DNA from: Streptomyces sp. CA-278952
GTDB lineage: Bacteria; Actinomycetota; Actinomycetes; Streptomycetales; Streptomycetaceae
Direction: 5' to 3'
NCBI RefSeq assembly: GCF_028747205.1
Contig: NZ_CP112880.1
Coordinates: forward strand, 2,914,001 to 2,978,000
DNA length: 64,000 nt
The notes under the pieces are model-generated. The model was not told where the DNA came from. It searched no databases and saw only the letters and a program-made list of their open reading frames with translations. The position numbers and the translations under genes are program-made. Below, piece after piece: positions 53,812 to 61,969 of the stretch (positions are counted from its first letter, which is position 1; the number at the start of each line of letters is the position of its first letter).

Positions 53812-54507
53812 TCAGACCAGCCGTCGAGCCGTCGCCCACCGGGTCAGCTCGTGCCGGTTGGAGAGCTGGAGCTTCCTGAGGACCGCCGAGACGTGCGACT
53901 CGACCGTCTTCACCGAGATGAACAGCTGCTTGGCGATCTCCTTGTAGGCGTAGCCGCGGGCGATCAGCCGCAGCACCTCGCGCTCGCGCTGGGTGAGGCG
54001 GTCCAGGTCCTCGTCGACCGGCGGGGCGTCCGTGGAGGCGAAGGCATCCAGGACGAAGCCGGCCAGACGCGGCGAGAAGACCGCGTCCCCCTCCTGGACC
54101 CGGAAGACCGAGTTCACCAGGTCGGTGCCGGTGATCGTCTTGGTGACGTAGCCGCGCGCACCACCCCGGATGACGCCGATGACGTCCTCCGCCGCGTCCG
54201 AGACGGAGAGCGCGAGGAAACGGACCGGGTTCTCGGCCGTGCCCATCATGGGGGCGCAGCGGCGGAGCACCTCGACGCCGCCGCCGCCCGGGAGATGGAC
54301 GTCGAGGAGAACGACCTCGGGGCGGGTCGCCGTGATGACGGTGACCGCCTGGTCGACGTCGGCGGCCTCGCCGACCACCTCGACGCCGGTCTCCTCGGTG
54401 CGGCCGATCTCGGCCTGCACCCCGGTGCGGAACATCCGGTGGTCGTCGACGAGCACGACCCGTACCCGTCGCTCCGGGCCCCCGGTGGCTTCGGTGTTCT
54501 CGGTCAT
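53812..54507 (-). CDS. NarL/LuxR-family response regulator
   Basis: 231 residues from ATG 54507, overlapping the kinase stop (ATGA). The receiver domain has VVLVDDHRMFRTGV (acidic pair), PEVVLLDVHLPGGGG (phospho-Asp near residue 70) and KTITGTDL (conserved Lys, near 126). The LuxR HTH is LTQREREVLRLIARGYAYKEIAKQLFISVKTVESHV (cut; about 165-205). It is the output of the coupled histidine kinase. PspC proteins around the system point to envelope stress genes as targets. Confidence 0.94.
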   Translation of the reverse strand: MTENTEATGGPERRVRVVLVDDHRMFRTGVQAEIGRTEETGVEVVGEAADVDQAVTVITATRPEVVLLDVHLPGGGGVEVLRRCAPMMGTAENPVRFLALSVSDAAEDVIGVIRGGARGYVTKTITGTDLVNSVFRVQEGDAVFSPRLAGFVLDAFASTDAPPVDEDLDRLTQREREVLRLIARGYAYKEIAKQLFISVKTVESHVSAVLRKLQLSNRHELTRWATARRLV

Positions 54508-55790
54508 TCGCTCGCCCTCTCCATCTCCAGCTCGACCTCGGTGCCCCCGCCGGGCACCGAACGCAGCCGGGCGCTGCCGCCGTTGCGCTGCATCCGGCCG
54601 ATGATTGATTCTCGTACGCCCATCCTGTCCCCGGGAACCTCGTCGAGGTCGAATCCCGGACCCCGGTCCCGTACGGAGACGAAGACCGTGCGGCCCTCGA
54701 CCTCCGCGAAGACCTGGACGGCGCCGCCCTCGCCACCGTACTTGGCGGCGTTGACCATCGCCTCGCGCGCGGCCTGCATCTGCGCGGTCAGCTTGTCGTC
54801 GAGGGGGCAGTCGCCGACCACGACGACCTCCAGCGGGACGCCGTGCTTGTCCTCGACCTCGGCGGCGGCCCGTTTGACCGCCTCCGCCAGGGTCTCCGGC
54901 TCGTCGTCCTCGTCCTTGCCGGTGCCCTCGGGGTTGTAGAGCCAGTTGCGCAGCTCGCGCTCCTGAGCGCGGGCGAGGCGTCTGACCTCGCCACCGTCGT
55001 CGGCGTTGCGCTGGATCAGGGTGAGGGTGTGCAGCACGGAGTCGTGGACGTGGGCGGCGACCTCGGCCCGTTCCTGGGCGCGGATGCGCATCAGGCGCTC
55101 CTCGGAGAGGTCCTGTGTCATGCGCACCAGGTAGGGGCCGGCGAGCAGGGCGATGCCGGTGAGCACGGCGATGGCCGCGGTGAGCACGTTGCCGAGCTGG
55201 GCGGCCGAGCCGCGCACCACTATGAACACGGCGAGGCCGAGGCCGACGAGGGCCACTCCGGCGAGGCCGCGGGCCAGGTGCAGCAGCTTGCGGTTGCGGC
55301 CGGTCTCCATCCAGCGGGCGCGGCGGGCGTTGTCCGCCTGCCGCCAGACCAGGACGGAGCCCGCGCCGATCAGGAGGGTGGGCCAGATGTAGCGGTCTGC
55401 CTCGCTGCCCATGTCGACGTTGACGATGAACGCGACGGCCCCGACGGTCAGGGCGACCAGCGCGAAGACCTGGCCCCTGTCCGGTTTACGGAGCTTGCGG
55501 CGGCCGTCCGCCGACGTCTCGAACACGGAGCGCGGGGCGTCGACGCCGCCGACGCCGAGCGGCACGACGATCCAGAACACCGCGTAGAGCACCGCGCCGA
55601 GGCCGTCGGTGAAGAACAGCCCGAGGAAGAGGAACCGCACCCAGGCGACGGGCAGCCCGAGGTGTCCGGCGAGCCCGCGCGCGACGCCGCCGAGCAGCCG
55701 GCCGTCGGCGCTGCGGTAGAGCTTGCGCGGTGCGGGCTCCTCCGGGTCGGCGGCGACGGAGCTGGCGGCTCGGGCGGTGGCGGCTGGCAT
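54504..55790 (-). CDS. Histidine kinase with N-terminal PspC domain
   Basis: 428 residues from ATG 55790; a frame to 55826 lacks a better start. The N-terminus is a PspC domain (KLYRSADGRLLGGVARGLAG, residues about 26-45, then LGLPVAWVRFLFLGLFF) and further helices to about 235. The dimerisation histidine is in VAAHVHDSVLHTLTLIQRN (near 253) of the HisKA_3/NarX type. The ATP-binding part has AREAMVNAAKYGG (N box), VRDRGPGFDLDEVPGDRMGV and GGSARLRSVPGGGTEVEL. It pairs with the overlapping NarL-type regulator. It senses a membrane signal, with PspC probably doing the sensing. Confidence 0.93.
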   Translation of the reverse strand: MPAATARAASSVAADPEEPAPRKLYRSADGRLLGGVARGLAGHLGLPVAWVRFLFLGLFFTDGLGAVLYAVFWIVVPLGVGGVDAPRSVFETSADGRRKLRKPDRGQVFALVALTVGAVAFIVNVDMGSEADRYIWPTLLIGAGSVLVWRQADNARRARWMETGRNRKLLHLARGLAGVALVGLGLAVFIVVRGSAAQLGNVLTAAIAVLTGIALLAGPYLVRMTQDLSEERLMRIRAQERAEVAAHVHDSVLHTLTLIQRNADDGGEVRRLARAQERELRNWLYNPEGTGKDEDDEPETLAEAVKRAAAEVEDKHGVPLEVVVVGDCPLDDKLTAQMQAAREAMVNAAKYGGEGGAVQVFAEVEGRTVFVSVRDRGPGFDLDEVPGDRMGVRESIIGRMQRNGGSARLRSVPGGGTEVELEMERASE

Positions 55791-56014
55791 ACCCCGATCG
55801 TCACACGTGCGGACGCGGGGCGGCATCAGGGTCGGCCCCCGAAGTGACCCTGATGCTGTCCCCAGCGCACGCCTGATGACAGCTCCCCTCCCCCGCTAGA
55901 AGTGTCATGAAGATCTTGGGTTCTGGCCCTTCAGGGGCGTACACGGGCAATATCAGGGACCGTCCAGGGTCGGCGCGGGTCCCGGCGGGCGGTCCGGACC
56001 GTCACCATGGAGGC

Positions 56015-57367
56015 ATGACCGCTCCCTCGGACGCCGCTCCCGGCGTCGCGCCCCCCGAAGCGCCGAAGCCGACGCTGCGGCGCACCCCGCGACAGAAGGT
56101 CGTCGCCGGGGTGTGCGGTGGACTCGGCCGGTACTGCGACGTGGATCCGGTGATCTTCCGGATCGTGCTCGGTGTGCTGTCGGCGACCGGAGGCATCGGT
56201 CTGATCTTCTACGGCTTCGCGTGGCTGCTGCTGCCCGCGGACGGCGACGACGAGAACGAGGCGCGCAAACTGCTGTCGGGGCGGGTCGACGGGGCGTCCC
56301 TGGTGGCGCTGCTGCTGGCGCTGATCGGCTGCGGGCTGTTCCTGTCGATGCTGCACAACCGGGACATGCTGGCGTTCGCCGCGCTGCTGACGCTGGCGGT
56401 CGTCGGCTTCTCCGTATGGACGCAGTCCCGGCGGACGGCGGGGGCCCCGGAGGACCCGGCGGCCCCGCCCGGCGCACCGGCGGCCCCGCCCGGCCCCGTG
56501 CACACGGGCGGGCTCGGCACGCCGCCGCCGGAGGTGAAAGCCCCGCCGACACCCGGCAGTCCGTCGTGGTGGCGGGACCCGATCGTCAAGGACGGCACCA
56601 TGGGGCCGGTCGGCCCCGGCTATCTGTGGGGTCCGCCGGACACGGACGCCGGCACGGCGCACGCCGGGGCGAAGGCCGGGCGGCCCACTCCGGACGCCCC
56701 GTTCCTGAGGCCGCAGCCGTCGCCCGTGGAGCGCGGGCCGCGCTCCATCGGCGGTCCGGTCTTCCTGACGGCGCTGGTGGCGGGCGGTCTGGGCACCGGG
56801 CTGAGCTGGGAGCAGCAGCCGCTGGGCACCGCCCTCCAGATCGGCCTGGTCGCCGCTCTCGCCGTCTTCGGGCTCGGCCTGCTGATCGCCTCGTTGCTGG
56901 GGCGGACCGGTTTCGGCACGGTCCTGATGGCGATGATCACGGCGGGTCTGCTGGCGGGCGCGGCGGTACTCCCCAAGGACATCGACACCTCGTGGGCGCG
57001 CCAGGAGTGGCGGCCGGCCTCGGTGTCCGCCGTCGCGCCGCACTACGAGCTGCGTACGGGCGACGCCCGGCTGGACCTGTCCGGAGTGAAGGTGGCCAAG
57101 GGCGAGACCGTGCGCACGGGGCTCGATGTGGCGGCGGGGCGGGCGGCCGTCGTCGTCCCGGAGAACGTGACGGTGAAGGTGCGCGCCGAGGCGGGTCTCG
57201 GGGAGATCCGGCTGGAGGAGGGGCAGCGGGTCCAGGTCCGGATCAACAGCGACGAGGCGAAGCAGCGGACGCTGCCGCCGCCCGCGGGCACGAAGCCCGC
57301 CGGAACGATCGAACTGGTGCTGGAAGTCGGCATCGGACAGGTGGAGGTCACCCGTGCTGCGTCATGA
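56015..57367 (+). CDS. PspC-domain protein with LiaF-like C-terminal domain
   Basis: 450 residues from ATG 56015; GGAGG lies only one base before the ATG, so a start further upstream (frame open to 55907) is possible. PspC domain: RQKVVAGVCGGLGRYCDVDPV (near 27-47), then FRIVLGVLSATGGIGLIFYGF. A helix pair, a Pro-rich linker (150-230) and four more helices follow. The C-terminus resembles the LiaF/DUF2154 beta-helix (YELRTGDARLDLSGVKVAKG, AAVVVPENVTVKVRAEAGLGE, VRINSDEAKQRT). It diverges from the PspC-kinase/regulator pair: together a LiaFSR-like envelope stress system. Confidence 0.88.
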   Translation: MTAPSDAAPGVAPPEAPKPTLRRTPRQKVVAGVCGGLGRYCDVDPVIFRIVLGVLSATGGIGLIFYGFAWLLLPADGDDENEARKLLSGRVDGASLVALLLALIGCGLFLSMLHNRDMLAFAALLTLAVVGFSVWTQSRRTAGAPEDPAAPPGAPAAPPGPVHTGGLGTPPPEVKAPPTPGSPSWWRDPIVKDGTMGPVGPGYLWGPPDTDAGTAHAGAKAGRPTPDAPFLRPQPSPVERGPRSIGGPVFLTALVAGGLGTGLSWEQQPLGTALQIGLVAALAVFGLGLLIASLLGRTGFGTVLMAMITAGLLAGAAVLPKDIDTSWARQEWRPASVSAVAPHYELRTGDARLDLSGVKVAKGETVRTGLDVAAGRAAVVVPENVTVKVRAEAGLGEIRLEEGQRVQVRINSDEAKQRTLPPPAGTKPAGTIELVLEVGIGQVEVTRAAS

Positions 57368-57614
57368 ATTCCGGCCCGGCCGTGCGGTGGCGGGCCTGAC
57401 GATGCTGGGCCTGGCCGGCGGGTACGCGGCCGATGCCGCCGGGGCCTGGGAGGCGCCGTGGACGTTCTTCCTGCCGCTGTTCCTCGGCGGACTGTGGCTG
57501 GCCGCGACGGTGACGTGGGCCGCCTACATGCTGCGGCGGCGGGAGGCGAGGAAGGCGTCGGCGGAGAACACGGTGGCGCCCGCGAGTACCAGCGGCAGCC
57601 ACGCCATCAGATAG
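57354..57614 (+). CDS. Small membrane protein overlapping the PspC gene and, antisense, doxX
   Basis: 86 residues from GTG 57354, inside the last 14 bases of the PspC/LiaF-like gene. Two transmembrane segments (GRAVAGLTMLGLAGGYAADA; FFLPLFLGGLWLAATVTWAAY) and an RRRREAR-type basic end; the last 30 codons lie antisense to the doxX 3' end (57524-57614). The two helices and the coupling favour a real gene, probably in the PspC envelope operon. The overlapping tail (AENTVAPASTSGSHAIR) may be read-through sequence. Confidence 0.65.
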   Translation: MLRHEFRPGRAVAGLTMLGLAGGYAADAAGAWEAPWTFFLPLFLGGLWLAATVTWAAYMLRRREARKASAENTVAPASTSGSHAIR

Positions 57615-58036
57615 GGCAGGTCGTTGCCGTAGTAGTACGGGGTGGCCTGCCAGCTCACGGTCAGCCAGAGGCTCAGCGAGATCAGCGCGCCGCCGAGCGC
57701 CGCGAGCCGGGCCCAGAGCCCGACGAGGGTGCCGAGGCCGACGAGGAGTTCCCCGATCGCGATGGCGTAACCGAAGCCCTCGGGGCTCTTCAGCGCCAGG
57801 TCGACGAGGGCGGGGACCGCGGAGGAGTCGCGCACCCCGCGCATCATCTCGCCGATGGAGCCGGTACCGGTCGCGGACAGGAACGCGCTGTCCGTGAGCT
57901 TGTCGAGGCCCGCGTACACGAAGGTGACGCCGAGGAAGATCCGCAGCGGCAGCAGGGCGTACGTGCCCGCCTGCTCCCTCAGTGTCCTGCGCTCGCCCAG
58001 ACCGTACGATCCGCCGCCGTAACCGTTCATCACCAC
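57524..58036 (-). CDS. DoxX-family membrane protein
   Basis: 170 residues from GTG 58036, with GGAGG 7 bases upstream (ATG 58030 is an alternative). DoxX four-helix fold: YALLPLRIFLGVTFVYAGLDKL (with the conserved Arg and the FxxxGxxKL motif near 30-50), GYAIAIGELLVGLGTLVGLWARLAALGGAL (conserved GE/R) and a final helix PYLMAWLPLVLAGATVFSAD. Members form membrane oxidoreductase or thiol-quinone complexes such as mycobacterial DoxX-SodA-SseA. It is alone here. Confidence 0.88.
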   Translation of the reverse strand: MVMNGYGGGSYGLGERRTLREQAGTYALLPLRIFLGVTFVYAGLDKLTDSAFLSATGTGSIGEMMRGVRDSSAVPALVDLALKSPEGFGYAIAIGELLVGLGTLVGLWARLAALGGALISLSLWLTVSWQATPYYYGNDLPYLMAWLPLVLAGATVFSADAFLASRRRSM

Positions 58037-58149
58037 TGCCCTGCCTCCCGAGATCCCGTCACCTCGACCATACGTACGCCCTCGGCGCGCTGCTCACCAG
58101 GGCTGGGACGCGATCGGCGGCAGAAATCCGCTCGGCTGACGGGTGCCGG

Positions 58150-59418
58150 TCAGTCCGTGACGTCGATCGGGCAGCGGTTGGTCTCCACCCCGGCGGCGGT
58201 GACGACCTGGACGTCCACGGTCCCCGGCTCGACCTCGACCGGCACCGGCACGGTCAGGACGGTGTCGGTCGGGTTCGCGAAGCCCCCGGCGACCGGGACC
58301 AGCGGTACGTGGACATGGACCGTGCCGATCCGTACGACGAGCCGGGCCAGCCGGTCGGGGCCGCCCGCGCCGGGCGGTACGAAGCCCGCGCCCCGGATCT
58401 CGATGTCGTCGCCGGTCCGGATGGGGGCGTCCAGGTCCCCGGCCTCCCTGGCCCGCACGACGGACAGCACGACGGGCCGGCCGCCCTCCGCGTACTTCCC
58501 GGCGAAGTAGGTCGCCGCCGAGACCGCCACCAGCAGCGCGAGCCCCCACGGCAGGTCGGGCAGCTGCTCGGGCCGGCGGGCCAGCCGCACTGCGGCGAAC
58601 AGCACGGCGACGGCGCTGACCAGCACGTACTGCACATCGGTGAAGGAGCCGCGCCCCGAGTCGTCGGTGAGCAGGTCGGCGGCGCGCGGCCGGTCGGCGC
58701 GCAGCTTCTGGAGCCGCTGGCCCAGCACCCGTACGGTCACCACGCGGCGCACGACGACGGCGACCGCGCACACGAGCGCCAGCACGGCCACGACCCCGGC
58801 GGAGCGCACGAGGTCGAGCCCCTCGATCAGCGCGTCCCTTTTCTCCGGGTCGGAGGCCCCCGCCAGTTGCAGCGCGAGAACGAGGACGGCGAAGACGGCG
58901 AGCAGCACCCAGGCACCGGCGACCGTACGCGAGGTGGAGAGCCGGTTGTCCTCCCCGATCAGCGGAGCGAGGAGGCCGCCCCGGGCGCGGTGGAGGCGGG
59001 CGGCGGCGGTGAGCAGCCCGGCCGTGAGGAGGGCGGCGATCAGCCCGGCGGTACGGGCGGTGGACCAGCCGGCCCCGATCGCGGTGAGGCTCGCACCGAC
59101 GAGGAGGGCCCCGGCCGCACCCCAGACGGCGAACAACGACCCCCGCCAGACCTGGTGGAGCCAGGCGTCACCGGCTTCCCGGGCCCGCTCGGCAACAGTG
59201 CGGGCGGACCCGGTCAACTCGTCGGACACCCACTGTCGGGATGCGGACGGCGACTGGGCAACCCCGGCGGGAAGCCCTTTGCCCGCCGCCAGTTCGTCCC
59301 GTTTGGCCAGGAACGCGGCGACGGCGCGCCGGTGTCCGCGACGGGCTCCGTGCGGGCAGTCGCCACACGTACAGCCGCCGCTGTGCGTGCCGCTCGTCCT
59401 GGATTCGTCCAACGCCAC
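58150..59418 (-). CDS. Membrane protein with Cys-rich N-terminus, function unknown
   Basis: 422 residues from GTG 59418; TTG 59412 is also possible. The start has a CTCGDCPHG cluster (near residues 16-24) that could bind zinc. Four or five transmembrane helices lie between 85 and 310 (SLFAVWGAAGALLVGASLTAI, TAGLIAALLTAGLLTAAARL, VAGAWVLLAVFAVLVLALQL, AVAVLFAAVRLARR). The C-terminal 105 residues (about 318-422) look like a beta-sandwich (DDIEIRGAGFVPPGAGG, RIGTVHVHVPLVPVAGGF, VPVPVEVEPGTVDVQVVT). No family recognised. Confidence 0.78.
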   Translation of the reverse strand: MALDESRTSGTHSGGCTCGDCPHGARRGHRRAVAAFLAKRDELAAGKGLPAGVAQSPSASRQWVSDELTGSARTVAERAREAGDAWLHQVWRGSLFAVWGAAGALLVGASLTAIGAGWSTARTAGLIAALLTAGLLTAAARLHRARGGLLAPLIGEDNRLSTSRTVAGAWVLLAVFAVLVLALQLAGASDPEKRDALIEGLDLVRSAGVVAVLALVCAVAVVVRRVVTVRVLGQRLQKLRADRPRAADLLTDDSGRGSFTDVQYVLVSAVAVLFAAVRLARRPEQLPDLPWGLALLVAVSAATYFAGKYAEGGRPVVLSVVRAREAGDLDAPIRTGDDIEIRGAGFVPPGAGGPDRLARLVVRIGTVHVHVPLVPVAGGFANPTDTVLTVPVPVEVEPGTVDVQVVTAAGVETNRCPIDVTD

Positions 59419-59531
59419 GGAGGATTACGCCCTTTCCCGTCCCGGTACAGCCAACTCACCTGCGATATCTGCGAATTGTGCCGTACCGGGCGGACGTCGC
59501 CCGCATCGGGGCGGACGGCGGGCGGGGGCCG

Positions 59532-60320
59532 TCAGAATGTTCGAGCGATCCGCTGCCACAGGGGTTGGTAGTTGATCCAGGCCACCAGGTCGCCGCCGAG
59601 GTGGTCGCGGGTGGTGACGGCGTCCCGGTGCGAGATGAGGACGGGTTTCCCGGCGGCCCGCGCCAGCAGTTGCACCTGGCAGGCGCGCTCCATCGTGAGG
59701 AACCACCAGGCCGCCGCGTCCACCGAACCGCCGACGGTCAGCAGCCCGTGGTTGCGCAGGATCACCGCCTTGTGCGGCCCGAGCGCGGCGGCGATCCGCC
59801 GGCCCTCGTCCTCGTCCACGACGACCCCGGAGTAGGCGTCGTACAGCGCGTGGTCCTCGTAGAAGGCGCAGGACTCCTGAGTGATCGGCTCGATCGGCTC
59901 CCCGAGCGCGGCGAGCGCCCGCCCGTGCGTGGAGTGGGCGTGGGCGACGGCCACGGTGTCCGGGCGGGCCCGGTGCACCGCCGCGTGGACGGTGAAAGCG
60001 GCCTGGTTGACGTGGAAACGGCCCCGGACCACCTGGCCGTCGCCGTTGACGAGGATCAGGTCCTGCGGGGCGATGTCGGCGAAGGGAGCGCCGAACGGGT
60101 TGACCCAGAAGCAGTCCGCCAGCTCGGGGTCGCGGGCGCTGATGTGCCCGGAGACCCCGTCCTCGTACCCGAGCTCCCCGAACAGCCGCAGCGCGCCCGC
60201 CAGCCGCTCCCTGCGGTACGCGCGTTCCTCGTCCGGCGAGGCGTGCACGGGCTCCATCGCGAACTGGAGCTGTTCGACGGGGATCGGGGCGGGGGCGGGC
60301 ACGGCGACATGCTCGGACAT
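59532..60320 (-). CDS. Class II aldolase/adducin-family protein
   Basis: 262 residues from ATG 60320, with GAGGAG 6 bases upstream. Zn-dependent aldolase fold as in fuculose- and rhamnulose-phosphate aldolase: SGHISARDPE (near 55-64, phosphate loop), AVAHAHSTHGRALAALG (zinc histidines HxHxxxG, near 122), YEDHALYDAYSGVV and LRNHGLLTVGGSVDAA (third His, near 188). Most streptomycete members lack a proven substrate. No sugar kinase or isomerase is adjacent. Confidence 0.88.
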   Translation of the reverse strand: MSEHVAVPAPAPIPVEQLQFAMEPVHASPDEERAYRRERLAGALRLFGELGYEDGVSGHISARDPELADCFWVNPFGAPFADIAPQDLILVNGDGQVVRGRFHVNQAAFTVHAAVHRARPDTVAVAHAHSTHGRALAALGEPIEPITQESCAFYEDHALYDAYSGVVVDEDEGRRIAAALGPHKAVILRNHGLLTVGGSVDAAAWWFLTMERACQVQLLARAAGKPVLISHRDAVTTRDHLGGDLVAWINYQPLWQRIARTF

Positions 60321-60421
60321 GGCGGCTCCTCGGGTTCCCTGGGCGTACGGGACCGGAAGTTACCGCCGGGTGGGTCAGGTGGCCAGAGGTCTGCCGCCCC
60401 CGGCCGGGGTCAGGTGCTGCG

Positions 60422-61177
60422 TCAGGTGCTGAGCACCAGATAGGCGAGCGTGAGATACGAGCGGTAGCCGCCGTAATAACCGGTGCGACGGGCGTCGATC
60501 TCGGCTGTCACCTCGGCGTGCAGCGGATGGTCCGGATGTTCCAGTGCCCAGCGCTGCCCGCGGCCGATCGGCCCCTCGGATTCGAAGAGGTCCCATTCGC
60601 GCTCGTCGGCGACGGTGACCTGCAGCGCGCGCAGGCCGACGGACTCCGCCAGCCGGATCAGCTCCAGCAGCGACCCGAAGTCGCCGGGCTCGGCACCGAT
60701 GCCCTCCAAAGCGGCGGGGGTCGGTTCCTTCAGCCAGATGCCCTCGCCGAACAGGACCCGTCCGCCGGGGCGCACCGTGGCGGCGAGGGCGGTGAGGGCC
60801 TCACGGGTCGTGCCGGGCCAGGCGTGCGAGGAGCCGATGGAGACGGCGAGGTCGTACCCGTCCTCGGTCCACTCGGCGGCGGGCACCTCGTGGAACCCCA
60901 CCCGGTCCGCGAGCCCTCGCGCCTCCGCGAGCTTCCGCCCGCGCACCACGGCGGCCGGATCGGTCTCGACGCCGTCCCCGGTGGCGCCGGGCGCGGACTC
61001 GACGAGCCGCATCAGCAACTCGCCCCAGCCGGAACCGAGGTCGACGATCCGGGATCCGGGAGCAGGGGCGCAGGCGGCGATCAGCCGGTCCGCGTGCTCC
61101 TCGGAGAGCGGGGTGTTCCAGGTGAGGCGGTCGTTACCGGCGGCGGACACGATGGCGCGGACTTCTTCGGCGGACAT
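60422..61177 (-). CDS. SAM-dependent methyltransferase
   Basis: 251 residues from ATG 61177 (GTG 61195 also open). Rossmann methyltransferase: motif I RIVDLGSGWGELLMRLVE (near 46), acidic GDGVETDPAAV (near 70), then DLAVSIGSSHAWPGTTREALTAL and PGGRVLFGEGIWL. The SxxSHA sequence at the active-site position resembles small-molecule methyltransferases of the UbiE/COQ5 type. The terminal YYGGYRSYLTLAYLVLS is characteristic of one family. Substrate unknown. It precedes the aldolase gene by about 100 bases. Confidence 0.85.
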   Translation of the reverse strand: MSAEEVRAIVSAAGNDRLTWNTPLSEEHADRLIAACAPAPGSRIVDLGSGWGELLMRLVESAPGATGDGVETDPAAVVRGRKLAEARGLADRVGFHEVPAAEWTEDGYDLAVSIGSSHAWPGTTREALTALAATVRPGGRVLFGEGIWLKEPTPAALEGIGAEPGDFGSLLELIRLAESVGLRALQVTVADEREWDLFESEGPIGRGQRWALEHPDHPLHAEVTAEIDARRTGYYGGYRSYLTLAYLVLST

Positions 61178-61222
61178 GGTGGAGGAGCCTGGCACGGGGG
61201 GCGGGGCCCGTGCCAGCGGTTT

Positions 61223-61831
61223 CTAGGGGCGGCGCCGGTTGATCGCCGTGAGGTCGATGTCCAGCGGGAACGGAACCGTCAAGGTGAGCTTGTCGCGGTG
61301 GATGCCTGTGGGCACATAGACCTCCAGTGCGGGGTCACGTTCGTAGACATAGACGATCGGCAGCCCTTCGTCATCCGCCTCCACCCGCCAGAAGTGCCGT
61401 ACTCCAGCAGCTGCGTACTTCCGGGGCTTGACGTCGCGATCACGCTCCACCGAGTCGTCCGAGACCACCTCGACGGCGAGCACGACATCCTCGGGGCGGA
61501 ACCAGGTCTGGCGGTGGCCCGTGTTCGCCTCGATGGGGAAGACCAGGACATCCGGCTCCGGCCTGTTCTTCTCGTCCAACTTGATCGTCATCTCGCGCAG
61601 GACGTCCAGATGCGGCGGCGCCTGGTCCAGCAGGGCATTCTCGAACAAACGCATGGCACGCCCATGGAAGGCGGTCTGCGGACTCATGAAGACGAGACTC
61701 CCGTCGATCAGCTCGGTATGGGGCGGGAGGCCCGGAATCCGGTCGAGGTCGTCCGCCGTCCAGCCGCCCTCCGGCGGGACAGGCCACCGGTTCGGCTGCT
61801 GCTCAAGCCTGTGCTCGGGTGCGGCGCTCAT
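61223..61831 (-). CDS. Uma2-family putative endonuclease
   Basis: 202 residues from ATG 61831, with GGGAG 5 bases upstream. Uma2 (DUF820) PD-(D/E)XK-like fold: TELIDGSLVFMSPQTAFHGR (near 40-59), RPEPDVLVFP (Asp, near 92), VLAVEVVSDDSVERDRDVKPRKYAAAGVRHFWRV (catalytic E-V-x-S and K; cut). Uma2 proteins are abundant in Streptomyces and cyanobacteria, with no experimentally settled role. It is separated from guaA by 138 bases holding a weak hairpin (61939-61953). Confidence 0.87.
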   Translation of the reverse strand: MSAAPEHRLEQQPNRWPVPPEGGWTADDLDRIPGLPPHTELIDGSLVFMSPQTAFHGRAMRLFENALLDQAPPHLDVLREMTIKLDEKNRPEPDVLVFPIEANTGHRQTWFRPEDVVLAVEVVSDDSVERDRDVKPRKYAAAGVRHFWRVEADDEGLPIVYVYERDPALEVYVPTGIHRDKLTLTVPFPLDIDLTAINRRRP

Positions 61832-61969
61832 AATTACTCCCATACGCCGAAGTCTCGTCTCTTCACTCAGCGTACCCACCCGATACGACAATGCCGCCGC
61901 CCAAACGAATGAGCGACGGCATCGGCGTTGACCCGGGAGAGCCCTACGGGCTCGCCAGGAGCGGGGAGG

